Shown in pieces: positions 18,839 to 27,845 of a stretch of DNA of 64,000 bases. The notes beneath the pieces are model-generated. The model was given only the letters and a program-made list of their open reading frames with translations. It was not told the DNA's origin and made no database searches. The DNA lies in NCBI RefSeq assembly GCF_025398035.1, contig NZ_CP104558.1, positions 2,894,501-2,958,500 of the forward strand, written 5' to 3'. Source of the stretch: Rossellomorea vietnamensis (GTDB taxonomy: Bacteria; Bacillota; Bacilli; Bacillales; Bacillaceae_B). The translations under genes and the position numbers were made by a program. The first letter of the stretch is position 1. Each line of letters starts with the position of its first letter.

Positions 18839-21831
18839 CAGAGAAGGTAAGCCTGTTCAAACTTTTATTAGCGGTCATGATGATTCTTGCAACTCCTCTT
18901 CTATTCTTCCGTTCAGTAGGTGAAAACCCGCTGAAAGTGAAAGAAAACGCCACTAAAGCCATTGCTATTGTGAATGAAGATGCAGGGACAGAAGTAGATG
19001 GGGAGCCCTTGGCATTTGGTGGGGATGTTACGTCCATATTGGAGGATCAATCTTCCTTTGAATGGACAGTCGTTGGCAGAAGTGCAGGAGAAAACGGTCT
19101 TCAAAGTTCAAAATATGACGCAGTGGTCTATATCCCTTCGGACTTCTCTGACAAAGTCATGACATATGATGAAGAAAGACCGGAAAAGACTAACCTGAAT
19201 TTTAAAGTTCAACCCCAACTGAATGCTGTAAATAAAGAAAAGGTGCAGTTGGAAATCGAAAAGGCCACCAAAAGGGTCAATCATAAAATGTCCTCCCTTT
19301 ATTGGAATTATGTATCAGCGGATATGGAGAATATCCGGGCGGAATTCGATGAAATTTTACAAAAAGAACAGACATTCCAAGAAACGATGCTGGCATTCTA
19401 TAAACCTAGTTCAAAGGATCTCGCTGGTCAGATCGAACAGCAGACATCGATGCTATCAAATCTTCAAAACTCGATCCAGCAGGCTGACAGTCGGACACCA
19501 CAACAGCAAAATACGTTGGAATCCTTTGAACAAAGCCTTTCAAGCTTCGTAGAATATGTGAACCAATATAGAGAATATCAGGATAATCAAAAGCAATTAT
19601 TAGCGGATATTCAGTCACAATCCGTACAGATGATCAATGAATCAACTGAAAACCAGCAGCCGCGCTACTTAAAGTCCAAATCACTATTCTCAGAGCAAAG
19701 TGAGGCTTTAACGGCAGGTTTGACTCAGTTGAATAGCAATATGGATACAAACCAGGAGATATTCACCGACCTGCAGAAGCGCAGATTTGAAGAAGTAGGT
19801 AGACAGGTGGAAGATTTCTACTCCTTTCAGGAAAGAGTGTTGAATTTCTATCAGCAGCTTCAGGACACAACAACGCTGAATAACCTGCAAGGAAATATTT
19901 TCGAGCTTAATAATAAGTTGGCTGAAGGAGATGGGGAGATCTTCAATCCACCTGCCCCACCTGAGATTCCTGAGCCGCCAAAAGATGGAGAGGATCCCGC
20001 CCCTCACCAGGTCGTGATTTCCTCACAGGAAGGAGAGACCGAGCCAGGGGAACCAACTGACCCTTCTCCGGCACCACCGAATTTAGAACCGGAAATAACG
20101 GAGCTGACAGCTATTTCTGCGGAAATCGATACGTTGAAAGAAACACTGACTAACTTAACCGTACCAACACCCGAAGACATAACGGCAGCTGTGACCAATA
20201 TTCAAACGATCAATGATCGCATCCTACAGGTCCGAACGAAGCTGCAAGGGAAAAATAATAGTTCTGAGAACCCTCTTCAGGCCGAAGTGGATAGACTGTT
20301 GGGAGAAGTATCAAGACTTCTTGAAGATAATCAGACACTGATTGATAAAATTGATGAACTGACCAAACAGGTTGAAACTCTTACAACCGAAAATGAAGAG
20401 CTCAAAGATCAAGTCAAGACATTGACTGAGACAAATGAAGCTCTCATAAACCAATTGGAGATGTTCTCAGATAACATTTCGAATATCGTTGCCGAAATTG
20501 AGGATAAGGAGAGTTCGATCCTGAACTCAGCCGCTTTATCGGAAAATAGGAGAAACACCTTATATGGCTATTTTTCCCGCGGGATTAATAACTATAAGCT
20601 TATGGATCTTCTACAGTACTACTCTTACCTCGATCGCTATGAAGCGACTCTAAACGGGATGTTAACGGAGAATGGAGTGAAAGCGGCCGTTCTTCAGGAT
20701 GAAGATCTTAAAAATGAGGTCAATGAGATCTTGAAAGTGAGTCAGACGGAACAAGCGGAGTGGGAACAATTAAATACAGGGTTGCCGACTACTGAGGATG
20801 CCCTTATTACACTTCAAGACTCTTACACTGTATTTGCTGCTGAATACAATCAAACCATAGATGATCAGCAAGCACAGGTTACAGAGAGCCTGAATGCGAT
20901 TAATCAAGAGGCAACAAATGTATTAAATAGAATCCAGCAGCCTGAACAAGCGGCTCCAACTCCTGTTCAGGGAGCAGCAGGTCCTGATTTAGTAGGGAAC
21001 CAAAAGCAAATCGGAAGTGAAATCAAGTCGATCCATTCCTTCCTGGATACAGTGAATGAAAGCCAAAGTACAATCGTTTCCTATACGAACGAGCTTCAAT
21101 CAAATGTATCCAATGTACAAAGTGATGCGGATACCTTGAATAATAAGTGGGCAACGAATGTAGCTTCCACTCAATTGATCCGTGATGATGTATTCAGCGT
21201 CCTCGGAAATGCGTTCGTTGACGGACAATCCAATGGGTATGTATATGATTTCTTAACAAATCCTTTAAACGTAAAGGGTGATGTTCCGGAAGAGAAGAGT
21301 GCGAGCGTTCTTCCACCGGTTGTTATCCTGTTTATCGTCTTGTTATCCAGCTTACTTATCGGATATACAAGCTATTACTTCCAAAATGCACCTCTTTGGA
21401 TTCAAGGAGTTATTTTTCTCCTCCTGAATATGATTGTCGGATTCGTGATCAGTCTGTATGGGTTGGACATCTATCCGTTGGTGGAATCACGTTCTGTCGA
21501 GTGGACGGTCTTTACGATCCTTCTATTATTGACTGCATCAGGACTTGTCAGAGTGGCTTTTGTGGCACATCGTTTAGTGGGCTGGTTTGTTTCTGTAGGG
21601 CTCATCACCCTGTTTGTGACACCACTATTAGCCTTGACTACGCCGAATTTCAATTTTAAAGATCCGATGTCTACTGTGTATATGTCGATTCAATACGGCA
21701 CGGAGTCACTTTTCAATCAAGCTGTCATTATTTTGGGATTGGTCGTGATTGGTCTTGCCGTCTTACAAGTATTGTTGAATAGGCGCTCTAATACCCAAAC
21801 CGATGAGAGTTCGGAAGCTTATGAGGGGTAA
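18835..21831 (+). CDS. esaA: ESX membrane protein EsaA/YueB
   Basis: A 998-aa protein with one N-terminal membrane helix (about 7-24), a very long helical extracellular region rich in Gln and coiled coil, a Pro/Glu-rich segment near residues 370-410, and five or six membrane helices in the last 180 residues. This is the EsaA/YueB (YhgE/Pip-like) layout. YueB forms surface fibres and is the SPP1 phage receptor in B. subtilis; EsaA is a core subunit of the S. aureus ESX system. It is coupled to essC through an ATGA overlap. Confidence 0.92.
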   Translation: MTEKVSLFKLLLAVMMILATPLLFFRSVGENPLKVKENATKAIAIVNEDAGTEVDGEPLAFGGDVTSILEDQSSFEWTVVGRSAGENGLQSSKYDAVVYIPSDFSDKVMTYDEERPEKTNLNFKVQPQLNAVNKEKVQLEIEKATKRVNHKMSSLYWNYVSADMENIRAEFDEILQKEQTFQETMLAFYKPSSKDLAGQIEQQTSMLSNLQNSIQQADSRTPQQQNTLESFEQSLSSFVEYVNQYREYQDNQKQLLADIQSQSVQMINESTENQQPRYLKSKSLFSEQSEALTAGLTQLNSNMDTNQEIFTDLQKRRFEEVGRQVEDFYSFQERVLNFYQQLQDTTTLNNLQGNIFELNNKLAEGDGEIFNPPAPPEIPEPPKDGEDPAPHQVVISSQEGETEPGEPTDPSPAPPNLEPEITELTAISAEIDTLKETLTNLTVPTPEDITAAVTNIQTINDRILQVRTKLQGKNNSSENPLQAEVDRLLGEVSRLLEDNQTLIDKIDELTKQVETLTTENEELKDQVKTLTETNEALINQLEMFSDNISNIVAEIEDKESSILNSAALSENRRNTLYGYFSRGINNYKLMDLLQYYSYLDRYEATLNGMLTENGVKAAVLQDEDLKNEVNEILKVSQTEQAEWEQLNTGLPTTEDALITLQDSYTVFAAEYNQTIDDQQAQVTESLNAINQEATNVLNRIQQPEQAAPTPVQGAAGPDLVGNQKQIGSEIKSIHSFLDTVNESQSTIVSYTNELQSNVSNVQSDADTLNNKWATNVASTQLIRDDVFSVLGNAFVDGQSNGYVYDFLTNPLNVKGDVPEEKSASVLPPVVILFIVLLSSLLIGYTSYYFQNAPLWIQGVIFLLLNMIVGFVISLYGLDIYPLVESRSVEWTVFTILLLLTASGLVRVAFVAHRLVGWFVSVGLITLFVTPLLALTTPNFNFKDPMSTVYMSIQYGTESLFNQAVIILGLVVIGLAVLQVLLNRRSNTQTDESSEAYEG

Positions 21832-22303
21832 AATCCTTCTTCTCCTGACATGCATCGTCAGTGTCATGATGTTGTTCGGTTCACCTATATTTGCAGGTAC
21901 AAACATAAACGAATTGATACCGAACGATTATCAGGAAAATAAGTTCAAAAAAAACAGTGACCTGATCCATGATCAGTCATCAACAAACCAGAAGATAAAA
22001 ATTCCCGATGAACAGAAGAGCCTGACCTTTGAAGGGCGTCCAAGCAACGGGTTGAACGAGCTGAAAGATAGAATTTTTTACAGTGAAGAAAAAGATACCA
22101 ATACAATAAAAGCAAAAGCTGTAAATCTGAAACTGTTCAGTCAATCCGAATCGGCCCGATTAGGGGGATTGGAAGAAGACAGTCAATCATCTTCTTCCCT
22201 TTCTCTTTTGATTGCTATATTTGTTGGGATTTGTGTAGTACTTCTCATAGCGGTTATTGTTATCTGGAATAGAACGGCTCAAAGGAAACAGGGGTTGAAA
22301 TAA
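21821..22303 (+). CDS. essA: ESX component EssA/YueC
   Basis: A 160-aa protein with an N-terminal signal-like helix (LLLLTCIVSVMMLFGSPIFA), an extracytoplasmic region with GLEEDSQSS, and a C-terminal membrane helix (SLLIAIFVGICVVLLIAVIVIW) followed by a basic tail. Size, topology and place at the end of the operon identify EssA/YueC. The start at 21821 is preferred over 21803 because only it has a plausible upstream site (CGGAAG); it overlaps esaA by 11 bases. Confidence 0.85.
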   Translation: MRGKILLLLTCIVSVMMLFGSPIFAGTNINELIPNDYQENKFKKNSDLIHDQSSTNQKIKIPDEQKSLTFEGRPSNGLNELKDRIFYSEEKDTNTIKAKAVNLKLFSQSESARLGGLEEDSQSSSSLSLLIAIFVGICVVLLIAVIVIWNRTAQRKQGLK

Positions 22304-22313
22304 AAAGCAAGAA

Positions 22314-22343
22314 AGAGGCGCCCAGCAAATTAAGGGCACCTCT
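22314..22343 (+). terminator. Terminator of the ESX operon
   Basis: A stem AGAGGCGCCC/GGGCACCTCT with one wobble pair and a 10-base loop, just after the essA stop. The following T tract is short and interrupted (TCTTAAATT). Confidence 0.65.
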
Positions 22344-22474
22344 TCTTAAATTAGTCATGAGTCTCATCCACCAACCTTTTAAGAGGCTCAGGAGGCCCTT
22401 GGTGATGTCCAATTGATCATAGTAAGGGTAAGGATATTATTAGAGGTGAAAGACCTAAATAAAGCAATCTAACG

Positions 22475-22510
22475 AAAAAGAGGCCTGAACAATTCATCAG
22501 GTCTCTTTTT
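22475..22510 (-). terminator. Terminator of the CMD-family gene
   Basis: A 14-bp stem (AAAAAGAGGCCTGA/TCAGGTCTCTTTTT, one mismatch) with A and T flanks. It can work in both directions between convergent genes. Confidence 0.8.
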
Positions 22511-22513
22511 TGA

Positions 22514-22915
22514 TCAGTGTTTATCCTCATGACGGATAGCGAATACTTTCTTCGCAACCGTTAACGCATTAAGAACGCGTGGGAATCCGGTATAAGGAAT
22601 TAAATGAGTGATGCTCTCGACGATTTCTTCCTCCGTTAACCCTGCTGTTAGTCCCGTGTTGATATGGAGCTCAAGCTGGGGCTCCGTTCCTTGTGTCACA
22701 AGGGAGGAAATGGTGACGAGGGCGCGCTGTTTATTCGTCAATCCTTTCCTAGTATATATTTCACCATAGGCAAATTCGATGATGTATTTTCCCACATCGG
22801 GAGCGATATCTTCCAGTGCTTCCGAGATTTTGAGATGAGTGGAGATTTCTATATTATCGGTCAGTGTATATTCCATCAGTTTATCCAAACCGTTTTGATA
22901 TCTGTCTTGATTCAT
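22514..22915 (-). CDS. Carboxymuconolactone decarboxylase (CMD) family protein
   Basis: A 133-aa all-helical protein of the CMD/AhpD-like fold (blocks YTRKGLTNKQRALVTISSLV and ELHINTGLTAGLTEEEIVESITHL). The CxxC peroxidase pair of AhpD is absent: the position after the helix reads ELHINTGL, with a histidine but no cysteines. A gamma-carboxymuconolactone decarboxylase-like or uncharacterised YurZ-like role is therefore more likely than peroxidase. Such proteins form trimers or hexamers in the cytosol. A good AGGAGG site precedes the ATG. Confidence 0.85.
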   Translation of the reverse strand: MNQDRYQNGLDKLMEYTLTDNIEISTHLKISEALEDIAPDVGKYIIEFAYGEIYTRKGLTNKQRALVTISSLVTQGTEPQLELHINTGLTAGLTEEEIVESITHLIPYTGFPRVLNALTVAKKVFAIRHEDKH

Positions 22916-23021
22916 GTTCCATTCCTCCTGTCTAAGTTGCTACAGGAATACTATAACGCTGTAAGTGTATATGCGTAAAATACATATAATTTATAAAAAG
23001 TATGCATTATTGTTATAGGTT

Positions 23022-23897
23022 TTATCGGTCATCCAGCATTTTCTTGAATTCACGAACAGCAAACGATTCGTATCTTCCTTTTTTCGTGATGATCCCTAAG
23101 TTCCACGGAACGACCGGGTTTACGATGGGAATGGATCTTACGACTCCCTGGTCCACTTTTTTAGAAATGGATTGAGGGAAGATGGAAATGCCAAGATTTT
23201 GCCCGATCATTTCGCCTATAAAGTCCCACTGTGAACTCTCATAGGCGACCTTTGGATAAAATCCCGCCTTTCTGCACTCTTCAATGATTTTGTCATGCAG
23301 GGCAAAGTCTTCACTGAAGAGGATGAAGTCTTCATCATGTAATTCGTTCATTTCCACCGAATCTTTTTCCGCCAAAGGGTGAGAGTGATGGACAAAAAGC
23401 ATATGTTTCTCAGAAACGAAGGGGACGACGTCAAACTGCTCTTGATCCATAGGTAAGACGACCACCCCCAGGTCCAGCATCCCATCCCTCACTTCTTCCT
23501 CCACTTTATTGGCACCATATTCGTTCAGATGTATCTGGATGTCCGGATATAATGTTTTAAATTCCTTTATGATGCTTGGGAAAAATAAAAATCCAATCAA
23601 CGGCGGGATTCCAATTTTGATTTTCCCTTTCTTTAAGTTCATTAAGTCATACAGATGAGTCGATAAGTGATCAAGGGATTCCAGGATGACCTGCCCCTGT
23701 TCATAAACGATTTCCCCCGCCTCAGTCAGTTCGATTTGACGGGCGGACCGGTCAATCAGTTCCATCTCCAGTTCATCTTCCAGGCTCCGGACCATTTTAC
23801 TAAGGGTGGGCTGGGATAGATGAAGAACATTTGAAGCTTTCGTAAAACTTTTGAATTTGGCCACTTCATTAAAGTAGGTAAGCTGTCGAATATCCAA
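23022..23897 (-). CDS. LysR-family transcriptional regulator
   Basis: A 291-aa regulator with an N-terminal winged helix (LTYFNEVAKFKSFTKASNVLHLSQPTLSKMVRSLE, helix-turn-helix at about 18-37) and a periplasmic-binding-like effector domain from about residue 90. The TTG start is supported by AAGGAG 8 bases upstream. It is divergent from the GntP permease and 3-hydroxybutyrate dehydrogenase genes, and LysR proteins usually control such a divergent neighbour in response to its substrate. The inducer is unknown. Confidence 0.92.
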   Translation of the reverse strand: MDIRQLTYFNEVAKFKSFTKASNVLHLSQPTLSKMVRSLEDELEMELIDRSARQIELTEAGEIVYEQGQVILESLDHLSTHLYDLMNLKKGKIKIGIPPLIGFLFFPSIIKEFKTLYPDIQIHLNEYGANKVEEEVRDGMLDLGVVVLPMDQEQFDVVPFVSEKHMLFVHHSHPLAEKDSVEMNELHDEDFILFSEDFALHDKIIEECRKAGFYPKVAYESSQWDFIGEMIGQNLGISIFPQSISKKVDQGVVRSIPIVNPVVPWNLGIITKKGRYESFAVREFKKMLDDR

Positions 23898-24078
23898 TGG
23901 TTTCTCTCCTTTTTAATCTATAACTTTTTTGCATGATAAGTATAGTTTTAATTCATTTTACTTATTTATAGGAGAAGAGTAAAATTTCTTACGTCAAAAA
24001 ATTTACTGTTTAAACGTTGGAAGAGAGGTGTGAAAGCGCGTACTCTCTTTTTGTTTTCTTTAGAAGGGTGGAAAGAAG

Positions 24079-25365
24079 TTGTTTAGTATTTTAATAGGAT
24101 TGATCCTGTTGATGGTCTTTGCCTATCTGGGGTGGTCCATCATATGGATCGCACCAATCGTCGCAGGCATTGTGGCGCTGATGAGCGGTATGGACCTGAT
24201 GGATGCGTATACCAACACGTATATGTCGGGATTCGTGAACTTTGCCAAGCAGTGGTTTCCTATTTTCTTATTGGGAGCTGTATTTGGAAAACTGATGGAA
24301 GATATGGGTGCTGCCAAATCGGTTGCTTACCAAATCACTAAATTGATCGGGGAGAAGCGCGCCATTCTTGGTGTACTTGTCGCTTCGGCCGTTCTGACCT
24401 ATGGTGGCGTGAGTCTCTTTGTCGTGGTATTCGCGATTTATCCCATCGCTTTGGCTTTATTCAGGAATGCGGATATATCTAGAAAGCTTATTGCCCCGAC
24501 GATCGTGCTGGGGGCATTTACGTTCACCATGACGGCTGTTCCGGGAACTCCGCAAATACAGAATTTGATTCCGATGAAGACGTTTCACACGTCACCGATG
24601 GCAGGTTCATGGATGGGCTTAGTATCCTCACTCATCATGGCTGTCGGGGGATATCTGTGGCTCGTGGGCAGGCAGAAGAAGATGGCTGCTAGCGGTGATA
24701 CCTTTAAGGAAATCAGCCAAGCAGGGGCAGGGTCCAATGAAGAGCAGCAAGCTTTACCCAATTGGATTGTCTCCTTGCTGCCGTTACTTTTGGTTGTCGT
24801 GTTATTGAACGGTATCAAATTGGACGCCATCCCTTCTTTATTGGCAGGGATTGTTCTGATTCTCCTAATCAATTTGAGCCGATATAAGAAATTCATCCCT
24901 TCCATCAATGAAGGGGCAAAAGGCTCTGTGATGGCCATCATCAATACAAGTGCCGCAGTAGGCTTCGGTGCAGTCGTGACGAGTGTACCTGATTTTGACC
25001 GCATCACGGATCTAGTATTGGGAATCTCGTCAAATCCTTTGATCTCTGAGTCACTGATCGTACAGATCCTTGCCATGATCACCGGTTCTGCTTCAGGTGG
25101 AATGGGAATTGCCATGCAGGCACTTGGCGATACCTATTACCACTTATCACAGACAACGGGTATAAGTCCCGAAGCGTTTCACCGCATGGCATCGATTGCT
25201 TCAGGTGCATCAATCCTGCCTCATAATGGAGCATTACTGACGCTCTTGGCAGTGACGAATGTAACCCATAAAGACTGTTATAAGGATGTATTCATGGTCG
25301 GCCTCGTCATCCCTACGATCGCAGTAATTGCAGGGATCATTATGGCAAGCATCGGTCTAATATAA
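24079..25365 (+). CDS. GntP-family permease (probable hydroxybutyrate or hydroxy-acid uptake)
   Basis: A 428-aa transporter with 11-12 hydrophobic helices and GntP/citrate-type features (GLVASAVLTYGGVSLFVVVFAIYP-like and PHNGALLTLL segments). It starts at a TTG behind GGGTGG. It precedes a 3-hydroxybutyrate dehydrogenase gene by 19 bases, an arrangement also known for YxjC/BdhA-type loci, so the substrate is probably 3-hydroxybutyrate or a related acid. Substrate specificity is inferred from the neighbour only. Confidence 0.85.
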   Translation: MFSILIGLILLMVFAYLGWSIIWIAPIVAGIVALMSGMDLMDAYTNTYMSGFVNFAKQWFPIFLLGAVFGKLMEDMGAAKSVAYQITKLIGEKRAILGVLVASAVLTYGGVSLFVVVFAIYPIALALFRNADISRKLIAPTIVLGAFTFTMTAVPGTPQIQNLIPMKTFHTSPMAGSWMGLVSSLIMAVGGYLWLVGRQKKMAASGDTFKEISQAGAGSNEEQQALPNWIVSLLPLLLVVVLLNGIKLDAIPSLLAGIVLILLINLSRYKKFIPSINEGAKGSVMAIINTSAAVGFGAVVTSVPDFDRITDLVLGISSNPLISESLIVQILAMITGSASGGMGIAMQALGDTYYHLSQTTGISPEAFHRMASIASGASILPHNGALLTLLAVTNVTHKDCYKDVFMVGLVIPTIAVIAGIIMASIGLI

Positions 25366-25384
25366 TTTAAAGGAGTGTTTGGAA

Positions 25385-26161
25385 ATGGTAGAAAATAAAG
25401 TAGTAGTCATAACAGGTTCAGCAAGCGGAATCGGATTTGAATTAGGAAAATCCTATGCAGAAAACGGAAGTAAAGTAGTACTGACGGATCTGAATGAAGA
25501 AGGCGTTAAGGCGGCAGCCGAAAACCTTAAAGACCTTGGATATGAAGCGATCGGCCTTAAAGCGGACGTAACAAGTGAAGAGGATATCCGGAACATGATC
25601 GATAAAGCTTACCAACAATATGGACGCATCGATGTACTCGTGAACAATGCGGGATTACAGCATGTATCACCAATTGAAGAGTTTCCGACAGCGAAATTCG
25701 AGCTCATGATCAAGATTATGCTAACGGCTCCTTTCGTCGCCATCAAGCACGTTCTTCCTATCATGAAGAAACAAGGATTCGGCCGTATCATCAATGTCTC
25801 TTCCATCAACGGTTTAGTAGGTTTTGCAGGGAAAGCTGCCTATAACAGCGCCAAACACGGTGTGATCGGATTGACGAAAGTAGCGGCACTTGAGTCTGCT
25901 CCATTTGGCATTACAGTGAACTCCATTTGCCCTGGTTATGTGGATACACCACTCGTAAGAGGACAATTGAAGGATATTGCCACTACGCGCAACGTTCCTT
26001 TAGAAAAAGTATTGGAAGAGGTCATCTATCCGTTAGTCCCTCAAAAACGCTTGCTCGATGTCAGTGAAATTGCCGATTACGCAATGTTCCTGTCCAGTAA
26101 TCAAGCGAAGAGTGTAACGGGACAAGCAGTTGTCATCGACGGTGGATATACGGCACAATAA
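25385..26161 (+). CDS. bdhA: D-3-hydroxybutyrate dehydrogenase (SDR)
   Basis: A 258-aa classical short-chain dehydrogenase: cofactor motif TGSASGIG (about 10-17), NNAG, catalytic Ser in NVSSINGL and Tyr-x-x-x-Lys in YNSAKHG. The PGYVDTPLVRGQL and MFLSSNQAKSVTGQAVVIDGGY blocks are typical of 3-hydroxybutyrate dehydrogenase, which interconverts 3-hydroxybutyrate and acetoacetate with NAD. The ATG at 25385 was chosen, 9 bases after AAAGGAG; a TTG two codons earlier is too close. It is co-transcribed with the upstream permease. Confidence 0.93.
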   Translation: MVENKVVVITGSASGIGFELGKSYAENGSKVVLTDLNEEGVKAAAENLKDLGYEAIGLKADVTSEEDIRNMIDKAYQQYGRIDVLVNNAGLQHVSPIEEFPTAKFELMIKIMLTAPFVAIKHVLPIMKKQGFGRIINVSSINGLVGFAGKAAYNSAKHGVIGLTKVAALESAPFGITVNSICPGYVDTPLVRGQLKDIATTRNVPLEKVLEEVIYPLVPQKRLLDVSEIADYAMFLSSNQAKSVTGQAVVIDGGYTAQ

Positions 26162-26176
26162 ATCGTTTCATTCCCT

Positions 26177-26209
26177 AAAGACATCGGCGTGTAAAATGCC
26201 GATGTCTTT
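26177..26209 (+). terminator. Terminator of the permease-bdhA operon
   Basis: A perfect 12-bp stem AAAGACATCGGC/GCCGATGTCTTT with a 9-base loop and a T-run. Confidence 0.9.
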
Positions 26210-26386
26210 TTTCTATCCTTTTATCGAGTCGTTTAACGACATGTTAGTTTCAACACATACGTTCTTCCATCAGCATTTTTCTCTTCAATGATTAGCTGCT
26301 TAAAATGTAATAAAAAGGTAGTTTTCTGGTTTCATAATGTAGTAGAAAGAGCATGATTTGGAGTAAGAATATGTAAAAATCATTAA

Positions 26387-26523
26387 GTTTACAAATTTGT
26401 ATACATGTAAACAATAACGTACACAATTGTATACAAAAAAGTATACATGTACACAAACAAGTACACATGTTGATATAAAGGTATGTGTACAATTAATGTG
26501 TACAACGATACAAAAATGTGTAC
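26387..26523 (+). repeat. parC: Iteron array, candidate parC centromere and operator
   Basis: Eleven copies of an 8-bp motif close to GTACACAA (variants GTATACAT, GTTTACAA; reverse TTGTATAC, ATGTGTAC) start near 26387, 26397, 26407, 26419, 26427, 26441, 26449, 26461, 26483, 26496 and 26516. They occur in both orientations, mostly 8-13 bases apart, about one helical turn. A further copy, TTGTATAC, at 26586-26593 overlaps a -10-like TATACT. Repeats of this kind in front of a parM-parR pair are the expected ParR-binding centromere and autoregulatory operator. Confidence 0.8.
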
Positions 26524-26567
26524 AAATCAACAAACTCGCTCTTTCTATAATCGATAGAAAAGTAGGA

Positions 26568-26594
26568 TTGACCAGAGGCGGGAAATTGTATACT
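26568..26594 (+). promoter_or_regulatory. Candidate parM promoter overlapped by an iteron
   Basis: TTGACC (26568-26573) and TATACT (26589-26594) are separated by 15 bases, a short spacing. The -10 box is inside an iteron copy, so repression by the ParR-like protein is plausible. Confidence 0.4.
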
Positions 26595-26657
26595 CTGAGA
26601 GTAAGAGTTGAAATGTTTTGACAAATTCTTACTCATGAATGAAAGGATGATTTTTTA

Positions 26658-27836
26658 ATGACGAATTCTCGCATTGCAGCCATTGATGTTGGTAATGATT
26701 CTTTAAAAGGTATTTTTGGAAAAATGGACGCTGAGGTGAATATTCCGAACGTCATCGCAAGGGATGTTGAAGACCGTCCGATCATCGGTATCGAGGAGCT
26801 GGATACGCAAGACCCACTAGACGGCATACATATCCGTGTCCACTCCCCTGCCCTGAAAGACAATAATGCCATTTATCGTGTCGGTAATCTTGCGACAAAG
26901 AGCAATAACTCGACTGAACTGGATCCGGGCAGCAGTAAATCAGAAGAAGATCAAACATTGGTCATGCTGTTTGCTTCTATCGCTTTGGATGCAGCCCGTA
27001 ACGGATCGGATTTTAAAAAGAATAATAATGTAATCGAAGCAAACTATACGCTTGGAACAGGTCTTCCCCTACGTGAAGTAAAGGAAGGAAAAGATGTTGG
27101 ATACCGTTCAAGATTAGTAGGTTCGGTTCACCAGGTCGAGTTCCTTGTCACTCCACGCTATCAAGGCATCAAAGTGAATATTAAATTTGATGAAGTAAAG
27201 GTTTATCCTGAAGGATTTGCTGCTTTCATCAACCTTGTGATGGATAATAATTCAAACATCATCAACAAAGATTTGATTGATAAGCGCATCTTGATTCAGG
27301 ATATCGGTGGATTATCAACAGATATCGCGGTCATCAAAGATCGTAAAGTAGACGATGATAAAGCTCAAGGATTTAACCTGGGTGTGTCTGAATCACTTGA
27401 ATTGATCCGTGAGGAAATCCGTTCAAGACATGGTATTGAGCTTGACAGCCGCCGTGATGTGGTCGAAATCATCACGAAGAAAAATGACCGCAATCATATT
27501 ATGGTAAAAGGTAGTCGTACAAGCGTCCATGACATCGTAGACCGTATTATGCTTGAACTGGCTAAAAAGCAATACCGTCACTTGCGTAATATGTGGCAAA
27601 AGAACTCCCAAACGGAAATCTGTTACTTCATCGGTGGCGGCTCAAGCGTTCTTAAAGAGTACATCAAGACGCTCAACAATAACCTTGATGGATACAACAT
27701 CGACTTCTTTGAAGATGAGAAGGAAAGTATCTGGATGATGGCCAACGCTTACTACAAGCTGATTGGCGACTTCACAAGAAAAACGCAAAAGCAACAAGCC
27801 CCGAAAGAAGAACAAAAATTAGCGAAAACCAAATAG
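26658..27836 (+). CDS. parM: ParM/StbA-type actin-like partition ATPase
   Basis: A 392-aa protein of the actin/Hsp70 ATPase fold: phosphate-1 motif AIDVGNDSLKG (about 8-18), phosphate-2 motif QDIGGLSTDIAV (about 215), and adenosine motif CYFIGGGSSVL (about 320). This is the ParM/StbA family of filament-forming segregation ATPases. It is followed 9 bases later by a ribbon-helix-helix partner and preceded by an iteron array, so the three parts of a type II partition system are present. Such systems are usually on plasmids, but related pairs also occur on Bacillus chromosomes. Confidence 0.88.
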   Translation: MTNSRIAAIDVGNDSLKGIFGKMDAEVNIPNVIARDVEDRPIIGIEELDTQDPLDGIHIRVHSPALKDNNAIYRVGNLATKSNNSTELDPGSSKSEEDQTLVMLFASIALDAARNGSDFKKNNNVIEANYTLGTGLPLREVKEGKDVGYRSRLVGSVHQVEFLVTPRYQGIKVNIKFDEVKVYPEGFAAFINLVMDNNSNIINKDLIDKRILIQDIGGLSTDIAVIKDRKVDDDKAQGFNLGVSESLELIREEIRSRHGIELDSRRDVVEIITKKNDRNHIMVKGSRTSVHDIVDRIMLELAKKQYRHLRNMWQKNSQTEICYFIGGGSSVLKEYIKTLNNNLDGYNIDFFEDEKESIWMMANAYYKLIGDFTRKTQKQQAPKEEQKLAKTK

Positions 27837-27845
27837 GGTGATGGT

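Noticed and set aside
24585-25115. Minus-strand 176-codon open frame inside the GntP permease gene
   Set aside because: It lies entirely within a well-supported gene, without ribosome-binding site or recognisable domain.
26387-26523. CRISPR array
   Set aside because: Units are only 8 bases, occur in both orientations and lack uniform spacers; no cas gene is nearby.
26292-26533. Minus-strand open frames across the iteron array
   Set aside because: Their Cys-, Thr- and Tyr-rich translations come from the repeated GTACAC motif; no ribosome-binding site or family pattern is present.
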